From a bacterium (lineage in GTDB: Bacteria > Bdellovibrionota_C > UBA2361 > OMII01), in NCBI GenBank assembly GCA_017853915.1, contig JAFMIS010000195.1, forward strand, positions 1-5,401: a stretch of DNA of 5,401 bases. The letters are read 5' to 3'. The notes beneath the pieces were generated by a model, which worked only from the letters and a program-made list of their open reading frames with translations, did not search any database and was not told the DNA's origin. Position numbers and translations under genes: made by a program. Within the stretch, counting starts at the first letter, position 1, and each line of letters begins with the position of its first letter. Below, in pieces: positions 1 to 4,742 of the stretch.

Positions 1-106
1 CCAGGGTGGAGACGCATTCTGAATCCTGACTTCAGATTTTTGTTGAAAAAGGAATCGTCTTCTGACAATAGTGAAGGTCTATGGCGCAAATTTCGCAAAC
101 ATATAC

Positions 107-127
107 TCGTGACACAAAGCGTCACGA
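107..127. repeat. Perfect 7-bp inverted repeat, possible operator
   Basis: TCGTGAC (107-113) and GTCACGA (121-127) form perfect arms around a 7-nt spacer. The left arm begins at the last base of a -10-like TATACT (102-107), so the repeat would lie across the start point if that is a promoter. It could be a protein-binding operator or the first hairpin of the transcript. No matching -35 box is visible, so the promoter assignment is weak. Confidence 0.35.
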
Positions 128-205
128 TCAGGTGCTTCGTCGCCCCTCCGGGGCGTCGGCGTGGTCTTGCGCGTCTCTAACTCCCTGACGAGTAAGAGAT
201 AACCG

Positions 206-241
206 CGAAGGCCCGTGAGCGACGAAAGGAACGGGTCTTCG
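206..241 (+). other. 11-bp RNA hairpin in the leader
   Basis: CGAAGGCCCGT (206-216) pairs with ACGGGTCTTCG (231-241) through 11 consecutive pairs, one of them G-U, around a 14-nt purine-rich loop. Short outer pairings are also possible: ACC 202-204 with GGT 245-247, and GAGA 196-199 with TCTC 253-256. The only T-rich run beyond it is short (TTTCT, 251-255) and lies nine bases past the stem before a C-run, so it does not look like an intrinsic terminator. It is 145 nt before the small-ORF start, so it is more likely a structured leader element or part of a small RNA. Confidence 0.45.
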
Positions 242-314
242 AAAGGTAACTTTCTCCCCCCATTCCCTCCAAAGCTTCCGGTTCAACGCGACATAGCTCG
301 TGGTGGCACAGGCC

Positions 315-332
315 AGTACAAGACTTTGTACT
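315..332. repeat. Perfect inverted repeat AGTACAA-N4-TTGTACT
   Basis: The arms AGTACAA (315-321) and TTGTACT (326-332) are exact complements separated by four bases. It sits 55 bp before the small-ORF start. A palindrome of this size and spacing is typical of a dimeric repressor site, but it could equally fold as a short hairpin in the leader RNA. The sequence alone does not separate these. Confidence 0.4.
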
Positions 333-386
333 CGCTGTGCTGTCCATGAGGTAGTGGTCCGTGTACGTCAACAAAGGAGAAAAATC

Positions 387-527
387 ATGAATCGTAAGAT
401 CCTTATAACTCTAAAAAATCTCGATTGTATTCATGCCAAAGCGCCCCGCGGGCAGTGGCACAGCGTGGGGGTGTATTCCTTTACTGACAGACAGTTAAAA
501 ATCTTTTCAAGATGGAGACGGACGTGA
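387..527 (+). CDS. Small basic protein of 46 residues, possible coupled leader peptide
   Basis: I do not recognise this protein. The ATG is preceded by AAAGGAGA at 373-380 with a 6-7 nt gap, one of the best ribosome sites in the window, which favours it over the in-frame GTG at 300. The product is strongly basic, with ten Lys/Arg against two Asp and a C-terminal RWRRT. It has a hydrophobic ILITL patch at residues 5-9 but no membrane helix or signal peptide. Its TGA stop (525-527) overlaps the GTG start of the next gene as GTGA, and the downstream gene's own GGAG lies inside this ORF, so the two are probably translationally coupled. It may be a genuine small protein, a small partner of the 173-residue protein, or mainly a translated leader controlling it. 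No run of identical codons suggests amino-acid attenuation. Confidence 0.55.
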   Translation: MNRKILITLKNLDCIHAKAPRGQWHSVGVYSFTDRQLKIFSRWRRT

Positions 528-1045
528 GAGAGCTGACATTGTTTTTTGAAAATGAGGAATTGGTAGAAGTAGCGTTTAAGTTAGCAACCGGCGAGGTGCG
601 GCGTACTGTGCGGGGAAAGCAGAGTGGGGCGCGCTCGGACGCTGGTTCGTTTCAGTGGACATCGGCGGTGCGAGGATTCGCGTTGCTTGCGACCCGAACG
701 GCGGCTCGGTTTGAGCCATCATCGATCTCGGGGCGAGCGAAGTCACTGGCGGCGAGTCTCGACTACGCTATATCGAAGCAGCCGATGTGGCTGATTGAGA
801 TGTTCGGAGTAGATCACTTCGGTACGAGCTTGATTCGTCGGATGGTGTTGCGGACGAATCCGGAGAGGAAGCGTCCGGGACCGACAACTCTGGCGATCAA
901 TGAGAAATATCTGACTGCCGAGGGGCTCAAGATTTACTCAAATGGTAAGCCGTGTAGCGGGGCTGATCTAGTCGTTTTGGCCGTCATGCTGGCGAGTGAG
1001 CTCTCCGAGTCGCTCCAAGGTGATGATGTGGCTGAAGCGGCCTGA
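524..1045 (+). CDS. Hypothetical protein of 173 residues, coupled to the small ORF
   Basis: I recognise no family. I chose the GTG at 524 over the ATG at 512 because GGAG (514-517) sits six bases before it and because it overlaps the previous stop as GTGA. The ATG at 512 has no ribosome site. The protein looks soluble. It has an acidic N-terminus (FFENEELVEV, residues 7-16), a basic stretch with small residues at about 25-75, and an aromatic segment at about 85-100 (MWLIEMFGVDHFG). A basic loop with RTNPERKRPGP covers 110-120, and a moderately hydrophobic helix follows at about 146-160 (GADLVVLAVMLASELSE). No catalytic motif stands out. The stop is two bases before the first repeat element, whose hairpins could protect or end the mRNA. 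Two coupled reading frames make a real gene likely, but no function can be assigned. Confidence 0.65.
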   Translation: MRELTLFFENEELVEVAFKLATGEVRRTVRGKQSGARSDAGSFQWTSAVRGFALLATRTAARFEPSSISGRAKSLAASLDYAISKQPMWLIEMFGVDHFGTSLIRRMVLRTNPERKRPGPTTLAINEKYLTAEGLKIYSNGKPCSGADLVVLAVMLASELSESLQGDDVAEAA

Positions 1046-1047
1046 GA

Positions 1048-1128
1048 GGCGCCCGACCCGGGCGCCCTCCAAACGACGATGTTCTTGGAGGGCGGCCGGC
1101 CCGGCCGCCGGGTGTAACGTGAACGGCG
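1048..1128. repeat. REP/BIME-like element, tandem copy 1
   Basis: This 81-bp unit contains two GC-rich hairpins facing away from each other. Hairpin A is GGCGCCCG (1048-1055), a three-base loop and CGGGCGCC (1059-1066). Hairpin C is GGCGGCCG (1091-1098), a three-base loop and CGGCCGCC (1102-1109). Each hairpin has a GGAG tetranucleotide at its foot, at 1087-1090 for C and as CTCC at 1067-1070 for A. A central pairing of GCCCTCCAA (1064-1072) with TTGGAGGGC (1085-1093) is also possible and competes with both. A short hairpin with a GGAG foot, in inverted pairs, is the layout of REP/BIME elements mobilised by RAYT transposases. It starts two bases after the hypothetical gene's stop and may act as a transcript end or stabiliser. 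Confidence 0.75.
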
Positions 1129-1155
1129 AGCGTGCTGGGTAATTTGTGATATTTC
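1129..1155. repeat. Spacer between tandem repeat copies
   Basis: This links the two 81-bp copies and gives them a period of 108 bp. Together with 1110-1128 it forms a 46-nt inter-hairpin stretch. That stretch matches, with no length change, the 46 nt beside the inverted copy at the window end, with about 30 of 46 positions identical. The spacer is therefore part of the repeated unit and not random filler. Confidence 0.55.
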
Positions 1156-1236
1156 GGCGCCCGACCCGGGCGCCCTCCAAACTATGATGTTCTTGGAGGG
1201 CGGCCGGTCCGGCCGCCGGGTATCACGTGAACGGCG
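1156..1236. repeat. REP/BIME-like element, tandem copy 2
   Basis: This copy is displaced by exactly 108 bp from copy 1 and differs at about five of 81 positions. Hairpin A is 1156-1174, with its CTCC foot at 1175-1178. Hairpin C is 1199-1217, with its GGAG foot at 1195-1198. The changes fall in the loop of hairpin C, in the central 12-nt linker and in the stretch after hairpin C, and both GC stems are kept intact. Similarity to copy 1 fades after 1236, before the CYTH gene's promoter. Confidence 0.75.
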
Positions 1237-1268
1237 TACGCGCCGGATGATGGGGCAGGCAATTCGGT

Positions 1269-1296
1269 TTGAGTAGGCGCGCCAGAGCGGTATACT
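1269..1296 (+). promoter_or_regulatory. Sigma-70-type promoter for the CYTH gene
   Basis: A -35 box TTGAGT (1269-1274, four of six to consensus) and a -10 box TATACT (1291-1296, five of six) are separated by 16 bp. Transcription would start near 1303, giving a short leader with the GAGGAG ribosome site at 1311-1316. The promoter lies just after the second repeat copy, so the CYTH gene is probably expressed independently of the upstream pair. Confidence 0.55.
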
Positions 1297-1324
1297 ACAA
1301 CTTGGAGAACGAGGAGCTGTATTC

Positions 1325-1855
1325 ATGCCGCTAATTGAGAGCCCTATAGGTCGTGTCGCGGAGAACAAGGATGGCCTTCGAGTGCCTCCGCAAGAGATTG
1401 AGCGCAAGTGGCTGGTGTCAGAGATCCCCGATGTGGCTGCGGCACGTCGTTGTGAGATCGTGCAAGGGTATCTGGCCCTTATGGAGGATGGCTCAGAGGT
1501 CCGCGTTCGCAGGTCGGGCCATAGTTTCTGGCAAACCGTGAAGAGCGCAGGCGATCTCGCGCGTGATGAGATTGAGATCCCGCTCACGTTGGAGCAGTTC
1601 GAGGTTCTGTGGCCACACACCCAGGGGCGTCGAATCGATAAGATTCGATATGAGATCGGTTTAGAGCATGGCGCGATAGCGCATCTCGATCTCTACAACG
1701 GGTCTCTGTCAGGTTTTGCGGTGGTGGAGGTCGAGTTTTCCTCGCGAATAGAGGCCCAGAGATTTACGCCTCCGAGTTGGTTCGGTAGAGAAGTCACACG
1801 GGAGCCTGGCTATAAAAATAAGAATCTGGCCACTCATGGGCTACCCCAAGGGTAG
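1325..1855 (+). CDS. CYTH-domain triphosphate tunnel metalloenzyme, probable inorganic triphosphatase
   Basis: CYTH enzymes bind triphosphate and divalent metal inside an eight-strand tunnel. Short bacterial members hydrolyse inorganic tripolyphosphate in the cytoplasm. The signature ExExK is present as EIERK at residues 24-28. It is followed by QGYL (48-51), the basic strand EVRVRR (58-63), TVKS (71-74), RDEIEI (80-85), RRIDKIRYEI (102-111), the acidic strand VVEVEF (133-138), and a closing GREVT...GYKNKNLA segment (154-169). From memory the order and wording closely match the Nitrosomonas europaea enzyme, including the WF-x-REVT-like and YKNK tail. The length (176) is normal for a stand-alone CYTH domain, with about 20 extra N-terminal residues. 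GAGGAG (1311-1316) lies eight bases before the ATG. Adenylate cyclase or thiamine triphosphatase activity is less likely. The stop lies three bases from the converging permease stop. Confidence 0.88.
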   Translation: MPLIESPIGRVAENKDGLRVPPQEIERKWLVSEIPDVAAARRCEIVQGYLALMEDGSEVRVRRSGHSFWQTVKSAGDLARDEIEIPLTLEQFEVLWPHTQGRRIDKIRYEIGLEHGAIAHLDLYNGSLSGFAVVEVEFSSRIEAQRFTPPSWFGREVTREPGYKNKNLATHGLPQG

Positions 1856-1856
1856 C
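1840..1856. terminator. Hairpin at the convergent gene ends
   Basis: GCTACCC (1840-1846) and GGGTAGC (1850-1856) form a perfect 7-bp stem with a three-base loop. It contains the TAG stop of the CYTH gene and sits three bases from the permease stop on the other strand. Neither strand has a U-tract after it, so it is a weak or factor-dependent terminator candidate that could serve both converging transcripts. Confidence 0.4.
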
Positions 1857-1858
1857 AA

Positions 1859-3076
1859 TCACTCCTCGATAAAGTGGAGATCGTCGTGAAAGGTCTCTTT
1901 AATCATGAATAAGCTTAGAGCCGCTACAGCGGAAGCCCCGAGTCCCACCACCAGAGCGGCGTTAATAATCCCCCATCCATCTTTCAGGTAGAGGAAGATC
2001 ATATTCATAGGAACTACAGCGCCGCGAATAAAATTCGGAATAGTTGTAGTCACGGTCGCGCGAATGTTTGTGCCAAAGCGCTCAGTCGCTGAAGTTAAGA
2101 GAAGTATCCAATAGCCTCCAAAAATCCCGAGAAGGAAGTAATACAGGTAGAGCGCCCGCACCGACAGGCCGTGATGGGAGAGAAAAAGTATAGGCGTGAT
2201 CAAGCCGGCTACGATAAAAAGCGCCATGGGGCGTTTCCTGCTCTTTAGCCTCTGGCTTATAAGCCCCGAAGTAGCATCCCCTACAAAGAGGCCAAGATAA
2301 GCGACTGCGATACACCAACCTGGTTTTGGCGTGCCAAGAACACCTAGACTTCCTGAGATAGTCGTGGCGTTAGCGACCAGGATTCCAACTACGTACCAGG
2401 TTGGTAGACCGAGGGTGATATAGGTCAGATAGCGCCCGAGGCGAGTCGGCGAGGAAACAATGATCGCTAGATTTCCTCTGGATAAGGCGTTTCGTTTGGC
2501 TGAGTCAAATATCTCGGAATCTTTGACCGAGAGGCGAAGAGTAAGAAGGGCGAGACCCAGCAGACCCCCAACAATGTAAGAAGCTCTCCACGGCAGGATC
2601 TCTCCCGTGATTCCGGCGACCACAGCCCCGAGGACCCCGACCGAGGCGACGATGGTTGTTCCATATCCGCGAAGATGTTTCGGCAAAATTTCAGCCACAA
2701 GCGTGACGCCGGCGCCCAATTCTCCCGCGAGTCCGAAGCCGGCGATAAACCGAAGAGCGGCATAGGTAGCAAGGTCCACAACGAAAGCGTTGGCGATGTT
2801 GGCCAAGGAGTAAATGATGATGGAGCCAAATAGCACCTTGGTTCTCCCAACCTTGTCGCCCAGAACTCCCCAGATGAGTCCGCCGAGTAGAAGACCGATC
2901 ATCTGATAATTAAGCAGGTGCGCTCCCGTCTCAACCAGTGCTGTAGGAGCCACCCCAATTTCAGTGAGGGAGGGGTTCTTGAGAACGAGAAAAAGAATGA
3001 GGTCATACACGTCGACGAAATAGCCCAGAGCCGCTACGAAGAGAGCTGGCGATAGAAGACGCGATTGTGAAGACAT
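1859..3076 (-). CDS. MFS permease, metabolite:proton symporter-like
   Basis: This is a twelve-helix inner-membrane transporter of about 405 residues, which is normal for the superfamily. Numbering from the ATG at 3076, helix 1 contains ALGYFVDVYDLILF (16-29), whose acidic residues resemble the metabolite:H+ symporter group. The MFS signature loop between helices 2 and 3 is GLIWGVLGDKVGRTK (66-80). RFIAGFGLAGELGAG (109-123) matches the helix-4 motif of that group. A second-half signature lies at about 266-283 (GDATSG...RLKSRKRP). ERFGTNIRAT (332-341) resembles a conserved stretch before helix 11. The substrate cannot be told. I prefer the ATG at 3076 because the GTG at 3112 has no ribosome site, although GGAG is about 12 bases from this ATG, which is long. 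It lies downstream of the sigma-factor gene on the same strand. Confidence 0.85.
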   Translation of the reverse strand: MSSQSRLLSPALFVAALGYFVDVYDLILFLVLKNPSLTEIGVAPTALVETGAHLLNYQMIGLLLGGLIWGVLGDKVGRTKVLFGSIIIYSLANIANAFVVDLATYAALRFIAGFGLAGELGAGVTLVAEILPKHLRGYGTTIVASVGVLGAVVAGITGEILPWRASYIVGGLLGLALLTLRLSVKDSEIFDSAKRNALSRGNLAIIVSSPTRLGRYLTYITLGLPTWYVVGILVANATTISGSLGVLGTPKPGWCIAVAYLGLFVGDATSGLISQRLKSRKRPMALFIVAGLITPILFLSHHGLSVRALYLYYFLLGIFGGYWILLLTSATERFGTNIRATVTTTIPNFIRGAVVPMNMIFLYLKDGWGIINAALVVGLGASAVAALSLFMIKETFHDDLHFIEE

Positions 3077-3188
3077 AGGCGTTCGATACTCCAAAAGCCG
3101 GCTTCGTGCCACCCTTGAAACGACTTAAGAGCAAAAGCAGGGAGGATTTCGGAGGTAAGGAAAGGGAGAGTAGAAAAGAAAGTGATGT

Positions 3189-3238
3189 CCCATCGGAGGG
3201 CGGATGGAGGGGAGGTCTCATCTCTCCACTCCGACGGG
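3189..3238 (-). other. Large hairpin between the sigma and permease genes
   Basis: Outer arms CCC-A-TCGGAG (3189-3198) and CTCCGA-C-GGG (3229-3238) pair with one mismatch. An inner stem GGGGAG (3209-3214) with CTCTCC (3222-3227) closes a 7-nt loop. Read on the minus strand, the structure is followed after about seven bases by a pyrimidine- and U-rich run. It could end the sigma transcript or fold in the permease leader. No clear promoter was found here. Confidence 0.35.
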
Positions 3239-3256
3239 GGCATCGAAAATCAGTTT

Positions 3257-3284
3257 TTTGGGAGTTAATCAAGTCACTCCCAAA
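3257..3284 (-). terminator. 9-bp hairpin just after the sigma gene stop
   Basis: TTTGGGAGT (3257-3265) and ACTCCCAAA (3276-3284) form a perfect 9-bp stem with a 10-nt loop. The stem starts six bases past the sigma factor's TAA. On the minus strand it is followed by A residues instead of U residues, so it is not a canonical intrinsic terminator. An mRNA-end or stabilising role is inferred from position only. Confidence 0.4.
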
Positions 3285-3290
3285 CATATA

Positions 3291-3941
3291 TTAGGCAGCC
3301 ACCTCCTGGTCGGCGGCATCAGAGTTGAGCTCCTCAATAACGGCTTTGTTACCGGTGAAGTCCTCATAGTAGCGTTGAAGACGCTTGCGAAGCATGATGC
3401 GGGAGCGATGCAATCGTGATTTTACGGCCGGTACTGAGAGGTCAAGAATCTGACCCGTTTCTTGGTTCGAGAGGCCATCAACATCTCGAAGAACGAATAC
3501 AGCTCGGTACTGGTCAGGCAGCTTATCGATCGCCCGTTGCAGGACCTCTTGAAGTTCTCGTGTCACCGCGATGTTGTGCGAGTGGGTAGTGGCGATGCTA
3601 TCTCGTTCCATGCAGTACTGCTTCACGGCGGGAGCAAGGTCCTCCATCGACACGGTATGATTCTGTTTCTTTTTGCGCAGCTTCATGAACGCCGCGTTCA
3701 CAACGATTCGATATAACCAACTTGAGAAAGCGGACTGACCGCGGAATCCATCGATCTTGCGGTATACTGTGGTAAAGACATCCTGCATTACCTCCTCAGC
3801 ATCCTCCTGGTTGCGAGTGAAACGCAGAGCAAGGTTCATGACCTTTGCTTCATAGCGCTCGATAATCTCCTCGAACGCGGTGATGTTTCCCTCTTTGAAT
3901 TGATCAACTAATCCTACGTCTGAAATCTTCTCGTCTCTCAT
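3291..3941 (-). CDS. ECF-type RNA polymerase sigma factor, RpoE-like
   Basis: ECF sigma factors direct RNA polymerase to stress or envelope promoters. Region 2 covers about residues 8-92: LVDQFKEGNITAFEEIIERY, then DAEEVMQDVF (47-56, core binding) and FRGQSAFSSWLYRIVVNAA (66-84, -10 recognition). Region 4 covers about 129-190: LPDQYRAVFVLRDVDGLSNQE, then the helix-turn-helix with PAVKSRLHRSR (171-181, -35 recognition). The ATG at 3941 is chosen because GGGAGG lies five bases upstream. The earlier ATG at 4010 would add 23 residues but has no ribosome site. Two features are unusual: no anti-sigma gene adjoins it, and there is an acidic tail of about 20 residues (ELNSDAADQEV). The linker carries H95, C110, H120 and H122, which could bind a metal or sense redox, but this is speculation. 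Two TTGTGACAA palindromes lie upstream. Confidence 0.9.
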   Translation of the reverse strand: MRDEKISDVGLVDQFKEGNITAFEEIIERYEAKVMNLALRFTRNQEDAEEVMQDVFTTVYRKIDGFRGQSAFSSWLYRIVVNAAFMKLRKKKQNHTVSMEDLAPAVKQYCMERDSIATTHSHNIAVTRELQEVLQRAIDKLPDQYRAVFVLRDVDGLSNQETGQILDLSVPAVKSRLHRSRIMLRKRLQRYYEDFTGNKAVIEELNSDAADQEVAA

Positions 3942-4024
3942 GACATCCTCCCGTACACTTTCCAAAAGACTGATTGAGTTTCTTTCAATCAACGGAGAGC
4001 GTTGTCTCATATGCCCGAGGTCGA

Positions 4025-4035
4025 GTTGTCACAAC
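4025..4035. promoter_or_regulatory. Palindrome GTTGTCACAAC, possible operator
   Basis: This is a perfect 5+1+5 palindrome whose 9-bp core is the exact reverse complement of the core at 4081-4089. It lies 84 bp before the chosen sigma start and 15 bp before the alternative ATG at 4010. It is a candidate binding site for a dimeric regulator of the sigma gene; the regulator is unknown. Confidence 0.4.
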
Positions 4036-4079
4036 GCACTGAAAAGGCTGTAAAAAGTTTGTACCAGTTTGAGGGGCTT

Positions 4080-4090
4080 CTTGTGACAAG
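4080..4090. promoter_or_regulatory. Palindrome CTTGTGACAAG, possible second operator
   Basis: This is a perfect 5+1+5 palindrome sharing the TTGTGACAA core with the site at 4025-4035. The centres are 55 bp apart, about five helical turns, which would place both sites on one DNA face. On the minus strand it also contains a TTGTCA that could serve as a -35, but no good -10 follows. Confidence 0.4.
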
Positions 4091-4275
4091 GTAGCTAAGT
4101 GGCTTACCTGTCGTGGTTTTTTTGGTTTGGTGCGATTAGCGATGTCGTGCTCTTTTTTTCGAAAAAGGTGATTTTTCGCGCTCAGGTGTATGATTCATCG
4201 GCGCAAGTGAGTCAGTTTTGAGCCATACCGCTGAAATCATGTGTCGCATCAGAAAAGAATTGAGAGTAGATGCGA

Positions 4276-4291
4276 GCGCTTCGCTTAGCGC
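4276..4291. other. GC hairpin after panD
   Basis: GCGCT (4276-4280) pairs with AGCGC (4287-4291) around a 6-nt loop. An alternative fold pairs TGCG (4271-4274) with CGCA (4289-4292) over an inner AGCG/CGCT stem. It lies on the 3' side of panD with no U-tract. Confidence 0.3.
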
Positions 4292-4317
4292 ATGTTTCCT
4301 ATGAATATCTGCGTAGG

Positions 4318-4333
4318 AGCGCGCGACTGCGCT
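4318..4333. other. GC hairpin close to the panD stop
   Basis: AGCGC (4318-4322) pairs with GCGCT (4329-4333) around a 6-nt loop. It lies 22 bp past the panD stop on the minus strand. It uses the same arm sequences as the hairpin at 4276-4291 in reversed order, so one hairpin's arm can also pair with the other's. It could help end the panD message; no U-tract follows. Confidence 0.3.
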
Positions 4334-4355
4334 GCGGATCGAAAGTTAGATGTTT

Positions 4356-4742
4356 TTACCAACCTACAACGTTTTTTGGCTTTTCATCGCGGATATCCTT
4401 TACGGTGTTATCCGGGTTCATGAAAACGGCGATCGGTTTGTGGGAAAGGGCTTCCGAATGCGGCAAAACGCCGAAAGCGGCGATAATGAGCCTATCTCCC
4501 CGTTGAACGAGGTGTGCGGCGGCGCCATTGACGTGGAACTCGCGGCTATGGGGTTGTCCTTTGAGGATATAGGTCTCAAAGCGAGCCCCCGAGGTAACGT
4601 TCCATACAGCCACAGCCTCGTGCGGTAGTAGCCCAGTTAGAGAGAGGAGGTCCTCAGGTATGGTGATGCTACCCTCATAGTCCACATTAGCCTCGCTAAC
4701 GACGGCGCCGTGAATCTTGGCCACGAGCATTTTTCTAAACAT
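4356..4742 (-). CDS. panD: Aspartate 1-decarboxylase (pyruvoyl-dependent)
   Basis: This enzyme decarboxylates L-aspartate to beta-alanine in the cytoplasm, supplying pantothenate and coenzyme A synthesis. The proenzyme cleaves itself between Gly24 and Ser25 to form the pyruvoyl cofactor. Counting from the ATG at 4742, YEGS puts Gly at 24 and Ser at 25, exactly as in the Escherichia coli enzyme. K9, H11, Y22, R54, Y58 and the N72-GAAA segment also fall at the family positions. At 128 residues it is full length and looks functional. An ATG three codons upstream (4751) is equally possible by sequence, as neither start has a strong ribosome site; I chose the one matching family numbering. panB and panC are not adjacent. 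It is divergent from the receiver gene, with 178 bp between their starts. A tail beyond about residue 112 (KDIRDEKPKNVVGW) varies within the family. Confidence 0.95.
   Translation of the reverse strand: MFRKMLVAKIHGAVVSEANVDYEGSITIPEDLLSLTGLLPHEAVAVWNVTSGARFETYILKGQPHSREFHVNGAAAHLVQRGDRLIIAAFGVLPHSEALSHKPIAVFMNPDNTVKDIRDEKPKNVVGW

Larger units (their letters stand above)
1..386. other. Non-coding leader-like region before the small ORF
   Basis: I see no convincing gene here. The first forward frame is open from base 1 to a TAA at 178-180 (59 codons) but has no start with a ribosome site, and its last third reads as low-quality basic sequence. It could be the tail of an upstream gene, yet the other two forward frames stop by base 29, so the upstream gene may end there instead. 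The region holds three strong inverted repeats, at 107-127, 206-241 and 315-332, all upstream of the small ORF. A -10-like TATACT lies at 102-107 without a good -35. The best reading is a long, structured 5' leader for the 387-1045 gene pair; no known riboswitch class was recognised. Confidence 0.4.
4011..4355. other. Non-coding region between panD and the sigma gene
   Basis: No gene is supported here; the forward frame that crosses it is antisense to panD. It holds two identical palindromes near the sigma gene (4025-4035, 4080-4090) and a T-rich tract with nested CGAAAAA/TTTTTCG pairings at about 4152-4178. Two GC hairpins sharing the arms GCGCT and AGCGC lie at 4276-4291 and 4318-4333. The last two follow the panD stop on the minus strand without a U-tract and may end that transcript. 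The remainder is probably the sigma gene's promoter region; I found no convincing -35/-10 pair. Confidence 0.45.

Noticed and set aside
1..180. Open forward frame from the window edge to TAA at 178
   Set aside because: It could be the tail of an upstream gene, but the sequence quality falls towards the end, it crosses a perfect inverted repeat, and no start or family can be seen. Left as uncertain rather than called.
185..244. Hammerhead ribozyme, from CTGACGA at 185-191 and CGAAA at 240-244
   Set aside because: The bases after CTGACGA do not pair with those before GAAA to form stem II, a 14-nt insertion would be needed, and no stems I and III with a cleavage site were found.
177..374. A 65-codon minus-strand frame in the leader region
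   Set aside because: Low-complexity Ser/Arg-rich translation, no recognisable domain, and it covers the structured inverted repeats.
968..1180. A second minus-strand frame across the repeats
   Set aside because: Same cause: GC-rich repeats lacking stops. It has no family resemblance or start signal.
1048..1236. Integron attC sites or a CRISPR array
   Set aside because: The units lack attC-type core sites, occur in inverted pairs and opposite orientations, and there are only two tandem copies whose spacer is itself repeated elsewhere.
934..1620. A 228-codon minus-strand reading frame with an internal peptide repeat (RPPSKNI, VWRAPGSGA)
   Set aside because: The peptide repeat is just the translated tandem REP-like DNA, and the frame overlaps the hypothetical gene and the well-supported CYTH gene in antisense. 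No ribosome site was seen.
3003..3419. Several short frames on both strands around the sigma-permease gap
   Set aside because: Their translations are biased products of the polypurine tract or overlap the permease and sigma genes.
4270..4628. Two forward reading frames of 78 and 92 codons
   Set aside because: They are antisense to panD, which has all its catalytic residues; the frames lack ribosome sites and family features.
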